Below are positions 59,464 to 64,000 of a stretch of DNA of 64,000 nt, in pieces. A program made the translations under genes and the position numbers. Numbering within the stretch: position 1 is the first letter of the stretch; the number at the start of each line of letters is the position of its first letter. The notes under the pieces are model-generated. The model was not told where the DNA came from, made no database searches, and saw only the letters and a list, made by a program, of their open reading frames with translations. The DNA is from an uncultured Lachnoclostridium sp. (GTDB taxonomy: Bacteria > Bacillota > Clostridia > Lachnospirales > Lachnospiraceae). Location of the stretch: positions 62,001 to 126,000 of the forward strand of contig CAOJBY010000009.1 in assembly GCA_948330435.1 (NCBI GenBank). The letters are read 5' to 3'.

Positions 59464-59784
59464 GAAAATATTAAGGTAACCGTTCGGACAGTCAGCAGCC
59501 TCATCGGGGACCTCTCCATAGTTTTACACCCGTATCAGAGGGGTCCGATCCGTATGTGTAAATGTCCCCGGTGTCGCTGCTTTCTCCAAAAGGAGATCGT
59601 GATAGATTTTCAGGAGAAGACTGACTGCTTATTTGAATTTTATTTTACAATCGTGGAATGTATCACCGAAATGGTGTGTCTGAACTCAATGCCCGGCTTA
59701 CCACAGGCCTTATGTAATAGAAATTCGTCTGCCTCCTTTCCGCAGGCAGCTCTCCTATGTATATTTTATTCGGATTTTCCCTAA
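59464..59784 (+). other. Gap 59382-59932: structured region with an unproven Cys-rich frame
   Basis: This 551-base gap separates the divergent GH18 and mecA genes. An open frame runs from 59464 to 59784; its only ATG (59554) gives 76 residues starting MCKCPRCRCFLQKE, but no ribosome site precedes it, so I do not call a gene. Nested complementary segments occur at 59495-59580 (see findings), a TCTCC/GGAGA hairpin at 59582-59595, and a CTGCC/GGCAG hairpin at 59729-59749. The final ~100 bases are very AT-rich and contain the mecA promoter. Confidence 0.4.
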
Positions 59785-59845
59785 AAATGCATGGGTTCCA
59801 AAAAATTTAGAAATTTTTAATAAAAAAATTGGCATTTTTGGCATA

Positions 59846-59874
59846 TTGACTTCTGTTTAAATATTGTATATACT
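59846..59874 (+). promoter_or_regulatory. Promoter of mecA
   Basis: TTGACT (59846-59851) and TATACT (59869-59874), 17-base spacer; AT-rich upstream sequence resembles an UP element. Confidence 0.75.
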
Positions 59875-59932
59875 TTCAAAAATGTATATAATAGTTATAA
59901 GTAATTTGATTACAGATTTGGATGTGGTGATT

Positions 59933-60673
59933 ATGAAGATAGAAAAATTAAATGACAACCAGATACGCTGCACGTTAACCAAGGATGATCTGGCCACCCG
60001 CCAGATCAAGCTCAGCGAGTTGGCCTATGGTACGGAGAAAACAAAGGAGTTGTTTCGTGATATGATGCAGCAGGCATCTGTTGATTTTGGATTTGAAGCA
60101 GATAACATTCCTTTGATGATTGAGGCAATCCCCCTTCCCAACGAGTGTATTGTTCTGATTATTACGAAAGTGGAAGATCCGGAAGAATTAGATACCCGCT
60201 TCTCCAAGTTTGCCCCGGGATCGGATAGCCATTTCGAAGAATTCTCCGAGCTTGGAAGCACACTTCCAGAAGGTGCTGATAATGTATTGGATATATTCCG
60301 CAAACTTATCGAGCGTCATCTAAAGGAAAGTTCTAAAGAGGAAAAGGAAGAGAAAGCGATCGCTTTAGCCCATGAGTTAGATTTGACCCGCTTATATTTC
60401 TTTCCAAGCCTGGATACAGTGATTTCCGTTGCCCATATACTTGAGGGCTGTTATAGCGGTCACAATACTTTGTTTCGGCTTAAAAGAGACGGAAGCTACT
60501 GTCTGGTGACCCGGAAGAGCAATCATACCCCAGAGGAATTTAACAAGATTTCCAATATTCTTTCCGAGTATGGAACCAATGAAAAGTATGCTTCGGCCAG
60601 CGAGGCTTATCTGGAGGAACATGAAGAACTTATGATCAGAGATGAGGCACTTCAGAAGCTGGCACTTTTATAA
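59933..60673 (+). CDS. mecA: Adaptor protein MecA
   Basis: A 246-residue adaptor that delivers proteins to the ClpC-ClpP protease. N-terminal substrate domain MKIEKLNDNQIRCTLTKDDL with R-E-L-S-type helices (KELFRDMMQQAS), an acidic linker (~125-145), and the C-terminal ClpC-binding domain (LYFFPSLDTVISVAHIL, YCLVTRKSNHTPEEF). The ATG at 59933 is where family similarity begins; its ribosome site (GTGGTGAT) is weak, so low translation is possible. Confidence 0.93.
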   Translation: MKIEKLNDNQIRCTLTKDDLATRQIKLSELAYGTEKTKELFRDMMQQASVDFGFEADNIPLMIEAIPLPNECIVLIITKVEDPEELDTRFSKFAPGSDSHFEEFSELGSTLPEGADNVLDIFRKLIERHLKESSKEEKEEKAIALAHELDLTRLYFFPSLDTVISVAHILEGCYSGHNTLFRLKRDGSYCLVTRKSNHTPEEFNKISNILSEYGTNEKYASASEAYLEEHEELMIRDEALQKLALL

Positions 60674-60687
60674 TAATTAAAGCCAAA

Positions 60688-60738
60688 AATCAGGCCAGGA
60701 CATTTCCTTACACAAGCGGAACATGTCCTGGCCTGATT
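60688..60738. terminator. Bidirectional terminator mecA / DUF1858 gene
   Basis: Perfect 16-bp arms AATCAGGCCAGGACAT and ATGTCCTGGCCTGATT around a 19-base loop. Confidence 0.82.
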
Positions 60739-60746
60739 CTTGTCGT

Positions 60747-60950
60747 TTATTCTGCTTCCAGAAATGCGTTCAGCCGTGCTGTCAATACATCCGGATCCAT
60801 TCCATGAACCAAAGCAGCCTCCTCCAATGATTCAAATTGATGAGACGGACAGCCTACGCAGTGCATTCCTTCACGCATCAGGATTCCCGCCATATTCTCA
60901 TCTACCTGAAGGATCTGTCCCATCAGCATGTCTTTGGTGATCTTTGCCAT
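60747..60950 (-). CDS. DUF1858-domain small protein
   Basis: A 67-residue protein of the DUF1858 family: MAKITKDMLMGQILQVDENM, then MREGMHCVGCPSHQFESLEEAA with a CxxC pair. Related domains accompany redox and Fe-S proteins and may bind a metal or form a disulfide. AGGAGG nine bases before the ATG at 60950. Divergent from the ferredoxin gene, which supports a redox setting. Function unknown. Confidence 0.85.
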   Translation of the reverse strand: MAKITKDMLMGQILQVDENMAGILMREGMHCVGCPSHQFESLEEAALVHGMDPDVLTARLNAFLEAE

Positions 60951-61088
60951 CTGAAGCTTCCTCCTTTTATCTGTATTCCCAGTATAACATATAGTTACTG
61001 CAAGCAAGCTATACTAGTATCTGCATAACCGCAAAATTTATTATAGTGGAATTCCTATTGTTTTGCAAGGATCTTTATAATTTTCCAC

Positions 61089-61117
61089 TTGTATAATTGT
61101 GTACTTTATATTAAAAT
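61089..61117 (+). promoter_or_regulatory. Promoter of the ferredoxin gene
   Basis: TTGTAT (61089-61094) and TAAAAT (61112-61117), 17-base spacer. Confidence 0.5.
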
Positions 61118-61170
61118 ACACGTAAGGTCCCAAAGGGATCAAACGAGAGAATATAAGGAGGAGCGGTATT

Positions 61171-61341
61171 ATGGCATATGTAATCAATGACGATTGTGCA
61201 AACTGTGGTTCCTGTGCAGCTGTATGTCCTGCAGAGGCTATCAGCGAGGGCGATGGCAAGTACGTTATCGATGCTGATGCTTGCCTGGATTGTGGAACCT
61301 GCGAAGCAGAATGTCCCACCGGTGCTATCAGTGCGGAATAA
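61171..61341 (+). CDS. Clostridial-type 2[4Fe-4S] ferredoxin
   Basis: A 56-residue ferredoxin read directly from the DNA. It opens MAYVINDDCANCGSCAAVCP and has the second cluster motif CLDCGTCEAECPTGAI, so both CxxCxxCxxxCP sets are complete. It is a low-potential electron carrier for fermentation enzymes. AAGGAGG (61155-61161) precedes the ATG and a strong terminator follows at 61359. Confidence 0.96.
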   Translation: MAYVINDDCANCGSCAAVCPAEAISEGDGKYVIDADACLDCGTCEAECPTGAISAE

Positions 61342-61358
61342 TTTTGTGAATTGAAGAG

Positions 61359-61387
61359 GGACAGACCTATACGGTCTGTCCTTTTCT
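61359..61387 (+). terminator. Terminator of the ferredoxin gene
   Basis: GGACAGACC and GGTCTGTCC around a five-base loop, then TTTTCTTT. It overlaps the stop codon of the convergent MerR-type gene. Confidence 0.88.
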
Positions 61388-61963
61388 TTGTCCGAAAAAA
61401 CTCCTCCTCTTCTTCTCTTCTTTCTTAAACAAAGCTCGTTCTTTTCTGGCTTTCTGTGAATTGCGGATCGCCTCGTCCAGACGCTTAAACCGTTCATCCT
61501 CCCGTTCTTCTTTCATCCGGAGAAGATAATCCATCTCCTTAATCACATGGCCGCTAACCTGGGTGCTTATCTCCTGCCCCATCTTTTCTGTATGGTCCTC
61601 CAAAGCCTCGGAAATCAGTCGGCTCATAATGCACTGAAACTGCTGCATCTTTTCCTCCTGGGCTACAGCCTGTCCATCTACAGGCGTCGGAAGCTTGTCC
61701 ACCTTGGCCAGCAAATGGGCAACCTGGGTCTCTCCCTGCTCTAATTCCGGAATCAGCATCTTAATTGCCTTTAACTGAACCCCTTGATCTTTCAGTTCAC
61801 GAATTCGTTGAAATAGCTGAATATTTTCTTCTGTATAATAGCGATGCCCCATTTCGTTGCGTCCAATAGGCAAATCAAGCTCTTCCTCCCAATATCGGAG
61901 TACATGGGCTTCCACATCCACCAGCCTGGCGGCGTCAGAAATCATATATCGCACTTCGCTCAT
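61367..61963 (-). CDS. MerR-family transcriptional regulator
   Basis: A 198-residue regulator. The N-terminal MerR winged helix (YMISDAARLVDVEAHVLRYW, GHRYYTEENIQLFQRIRELK) precedes a long coiled region and a basic C-terminal tail (KEEKKRRSFFGQRKG). No metal-binding Cys pattern is seen, so the effector is unknown. GGAGG lies seven bases before the ATG at 61963 (an ATG two codons earlier abuts it). It is about 100 bases downstream of dnaB. Confidence 0.85.
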   Translation of the reverse strand: MSEVRYMISDAARLVDVEAHVLRYWEEELDLPIGRNEMGHRYYTEENIQLFQRIRELKDQGVQLKAIKMLIPELEQGETQVAHLLAKVDKLPTPVDGQAVAQEEKMQQFQCIMSRLISEALEDHTEKMGQEISTQVSGHVIKEMDYLLRMKEEREDERFKRLDEAIRNSQKARKERALFKKEEKKRRSFFGQRKGQTV

Positions 61964-62069
61964 ACTCATTCCTCCAACTCTATGTAAATTTTTTCCATAT
62001 TCTACATTATAACAGTTTTAGACAGAATTGCAAGAAAAATTTCCAAAAAATGGAATAATCCAAGACTTG

Positions 62070-63413
62070 TCATACAACAGGCCTTGGATTAAAGTTTTTA
62101 AATGCCGTGAATTCCGGCATCCATAAAAGATTGATGGTTCCAATTGGACCATTTCTCTGTTTCGCCACAATCACTTCTGCCAGATTCTTCATCTCAGAGT
62201 CTTTATTATAATAAGCATCTCGATATAAAAACATTACCATATCCGCATCTTGTTCAATGGCTCCGGAATCTCGAAGATCTGAAAGCATAGGTCTGTGATC
62301 CGGTCGCTGCTCCACAGCACGGCTAAGCTGGGACAGTGCTACTACCGGCACATTCAGTTCCCTTGCCAGACTTTTTAATCCCCGGGAAATATCGGAAACC
62401 TCCTGCTGACGAGATTCGGATGCCCGGCCACCTCCTGTCATTAGCTGCAAATAGTCAATCATGACAATTCCCAAATGATGTTCCAGCTTATATTTTCTAC
62501 ATTTGCTCCGAAGTTCTGCCAAAGAAATGCCTGGTGTATCATCAATAATAAGATTCGAGCGAGCCACACCCTCTGCTCCCTCCACCAGCCGTTCCCAGTC
62601 ATTGTCTGTCAGATTGCCGTTCCGCAGCTTCTGAGCATCCACTCCGGATTCCATAGACAGCAAGCGATTTACCAGTTGCTCCTTGGACATCTCCAGGCTG
62701 AAAATAGCAACTGTCTCATTGCTGTGAAATGCCATATACTGAGCAATATTCAATACAAAGGCAGTCTTTCCCATAGAGGGGCGGGCTGCTATCAGGATTA
62801 GGTCCGAGGGCTGGAAACCGGATGTCTGGTAATCCAGATCCTTAAAACCCGTGGCAATTCCGGTTACATTTCCCCTGGTACGGGAAGCCATCTCAATCTT
62901 TTGAATGGCATTCAGCACCACCTGCTTAATAGGTACAAATTCTCCTGTATTTCGCTTCTGGACCAGTTCGAACACTTTTTTCTCTGTCTGCTCCAAAACT
63001 TCCTCTAAAGATTCCACCCCACCATAACACAGATTGCTAATCTCATCATTTATCCGAATCAGTTTACGCAAAGTAGACTTCTCCGCCACAATCTTTGCAT
63101 AGTACTTCACATTGGTGGAACTGGGAAGACTCTCCAGTATCTCCCGTACAAACTCCATGCCACTGATTTCTTCCGGAACTTCCTTGGCACGCAGGCGGTT
63201 CTGGAGGATAACCAGATCTACCGGTTCATTCTGGTTGAACAATTCTACCATTGCTTCAAAAACAATGCCATACTGTCTCTGATAAAAATCCTCCCCCGTA
63301 ATGATTTCTGAGGCAATCAGAATGGCTTCCCGGTCCATTATCATAGAGCCGATTACCGATTGTTCCGCCTCCTGACTATGGGGCATAATTCGTTTGATAA
63401 TCGCTTCTTCCAT
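62070..63413 (-). CDS. dnaB: Replicative DNA helicase
   Basis: A 447-residue hexameric helicase of the replisome. N-terminal domain (PHSQEAEQSVIGSMIMDREA) and RecA-like domain with Walker A ARPSMGKTAF, FSLEMSKEQL, IMIDYLQLM and QLSRAVEQR. The ATG is one base after the rplI stop, so they are coupled. A helicase loader pair (dnaD and loader) lies at 32.7 kb. Confidence 0.97.
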   Translation of the reverse strand: MEEAIIKRIMPHSQEAEQSVIGSMIMDREAILIASEIITGEDFYQRQYGIVFEAMVELFNQNEPVDLVILQNRLRAKEVPEEISGMEFVREILESLPSSTNVKYYAKIVAEKSTLRKLIRINDEISNLCYGGVESLEEVLEQTEKKVFELVQKRNTGEFVPIKQVVLNAIQKIEMASRTRGNVTGIATGFKDLDYQTSGFQPSDLILIAARPSMGKTAFVLNIAQYMAFHSNETVAIFSLEMSKEQLVNRLLSMESGVDAQKLRNGNLTDNDWERLVEGAEGVARSNLIIDDTPGISLAELRSKCRKYKLEHHLGIVMIDYLQLMTGGGRASESRQQEVSDISRGLKSLARELNVPVVALSQLSRAVEQRPDHRPMLSDLRDSGAIEQDADMVMFLYRDAYYNKDSEMKNLAEVIVAKQRNGPIGTINLLWMPEFTAFKNFNPRPVV

Positions 63414-63414
63414 C

Positions 63415-63861
63415 TCACGCTTCTCTTACATTTACTTTAAGCTGTGCAGTCACCTTAGGATGCAGCTTAATGGGTACCATCTGTGTTCCAATCGTCTTAA
63501 TGGGGCTTGGAAGCTGCATCTTTTTCTTGTCCAGTTCCACTCCCAGCTGGTCAAAAGCCGCCTGGGCAATTTCCTTTGAGGAAACCGATCCAAATATCTT
63601 TCCGCCCTCACCGGCTTTTATGCTTACATTGACCTCCATCTTGGAGATTCTCTCTCCAAACGCAACGGCCTCCTCATACATTTCCTTAGCCACTTTCTCC
63701 TCATTGGCCTTTTTCAGCTTCAGATCATTCATGTTCTTAGGTGTTGCCTCCACACCCAGCTTCTTAGCTAAAATAAAGTTCCGGGCATAGCCGTCATTTA
63801 CATTCACCAGCTGCCCCTTTTTTCCCAAGGATTTTACATCCTCTATTAAAATCACTTTCAT
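63415..63861 (-). CDS. rplI: 50S ribosomal protein L9
   Basis: A 148-residue L9: MKVILIEDVKSLGKKGQLVN and NDGYARNFILAKKLG, central helix, and C-terminal rRNA-binding domain (IKAGEGGKIFGSVSSKEIA). Its ATG overlaps the stop of the upstream gene (ATGA). gdpP-rplI-dnaB is a conserved Firmicutes operon. Confidence 0.98.
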   Translation of the reverse strand: MKVILIEDVKSLGKKGQLVNVNDGYARNFILAKKLGVEATPKNMNDLKLKKANEEKVAKEMYEEAVAFGERISKMEVNVSIKAGEGGKIFGSVSSKEIAQAAFDQLGVELDKKKMQLPSPIKTIGTQMVPIKLHPKVTAQLKVNVREA

Positions 63862-64000
63862 TCGAATTCTCCTTCCTCCTGCATCTTTTCAATCGTATGC
63901 TTTACGATTTCCATAGCTTCTTCTACTTCGCACCCCAATTGGGCACCAGCCATGTTCATATGTCCGCCGCCGCCCATACGCTCCATAAGAATCTGTACAT
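63858..64000 (-). CDS. gdpP: DHH/DHHA1 phosphodiesterase GdpP (3' end only)
   Basis: Last 47 codons of a gene entering from the right edge. The DHHA1 motif ERMGGGGHMNMAGAQLG and the tail EEAMEIVKHTIEKMQ match the C-terminus of GdpP, the membrane c-di-AMP phosphodiesterase. Position before rplI-dnaB supports this. Confidence 0.88.
   Translation of the reverse strand, partial: VQILMERMGGGGHMNMAGAQLGCEVEEAMEIVKHTIEKMQEEGEFE

Noticed and set aside
59554..59784. Cys-rich 76-codon frame (MCKCPRCRCF...)
   Set aside because: No ribosome site and no recognisable family; it overlaps structured sequence. Kept only as a note in the gap description.
1..64000. Insertion sequences, prophage genes, CRISPR arrays, restriction or other defence islands
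   Set aside because: Apart from the HEPN/MNT pair I found no transposase, integrase, cas or repeat-spacer pattern; the window reads as core and metabolic chromosome.

Overview
The window looks like a chromosomal segment of a spore-forming, low-to-moderate GC Gram-positive anaerobe of the Lachnospiraceae (Clostridia). The reasons are SpoVT, SpoVG, a CwlD-type amidase and a GH18 spore-wall-type hydrolase, the glgC/glgD pair, a clostridial 2[4Fe-4S] ferredoxin, MecA, AGGAGG ribosome sites, and the order gdpP-rplI-dnaB and pth-mfd-prsA...spoVT. I see no phage, insertion sequence, rRNA or CRISPR array. The family assignment is inferred from protein resemblance and gene order, not from a search.

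Layout. 1-3.2 kb: start of a CvfB-like gene, acyl-ACP thioesterase, an MNT/HEPN toxin-antitoxin pair, tRNA-Gln(CTG), and a Mn-type cation efflux protein. 3.3-6.7 kb: pncB converging on asnB. 6.9-10.7 kb: a hairpin-rich intergenic element, then a response regulator, histidine kinase and propeller-like lipoprotein operon. 10.9-16.1 kb: a beta-glucoside operon (bglG-type antiterminator, PTS EIIBCA, GH1, HAD phosphatase) with two RAT antiterminator elements and a broken PTS gene. 16.3-27.9 kb: aroE, spoVT, a divergent acetokinase with a structured leader, a GH25 lipoprotein, two PrsA-like lipoproteins, mfd, pth. 28-30.8 kb: spoVG, glgD, glgC.

31-36 kb (plus strand): murC, a DnaA-box cluster, dnaD, a dnaC-type helicase loader, and a long-form PRPP synthetase. 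36-39.7 kb: a second kinase/regulator pair, a PfoR-like membrane protein, and niaR. 39.7-41.7 kb: a GT-C-like membrane protein and a coiled-coil protein. 41.7-54.5 kb: a sugar locus with class II aldolase, RpiB-like isomerase, metal-less M24-fold protein, complete ribose-type ABC importer, D-psicose/D-tagatose 3-epimerase-like protein, divergent LacI regulator, L-fucose isomerase and AraC regulator. 54.6-59.4 kb: DUF402 protein, dCMP deaminase, upp, rpiB, cwlD, GH18. 59.4-64 kb: a structured intergenic region, mecA, DUF1858 protein, ferredoxin, MerR regulator, dnaB, rplI and the end of gdpP.

How parts fit. NiaR probably controls both pncB (3.3 kb) and the PfoR-like gene beside niaR (39 kb): the same 15-bp operator-like sequence lies at both promoters, which links an unassigned membrane protein to niacin metabolism. 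The DnaA-box pairs sit before dnaD-dnaC, so DnaA may tune primosome supply or be titrated there. The 41.7-53.4 kb genes look like one catabolic module for a rare hexose or 6-deoxyhexose: import by the ABC system, isomerisation and epimerisation of the free sugar, then isomerase and aldolase steps on the phosphorylated sugar. No sugar kinase is visible in the window, and the substrate is open.
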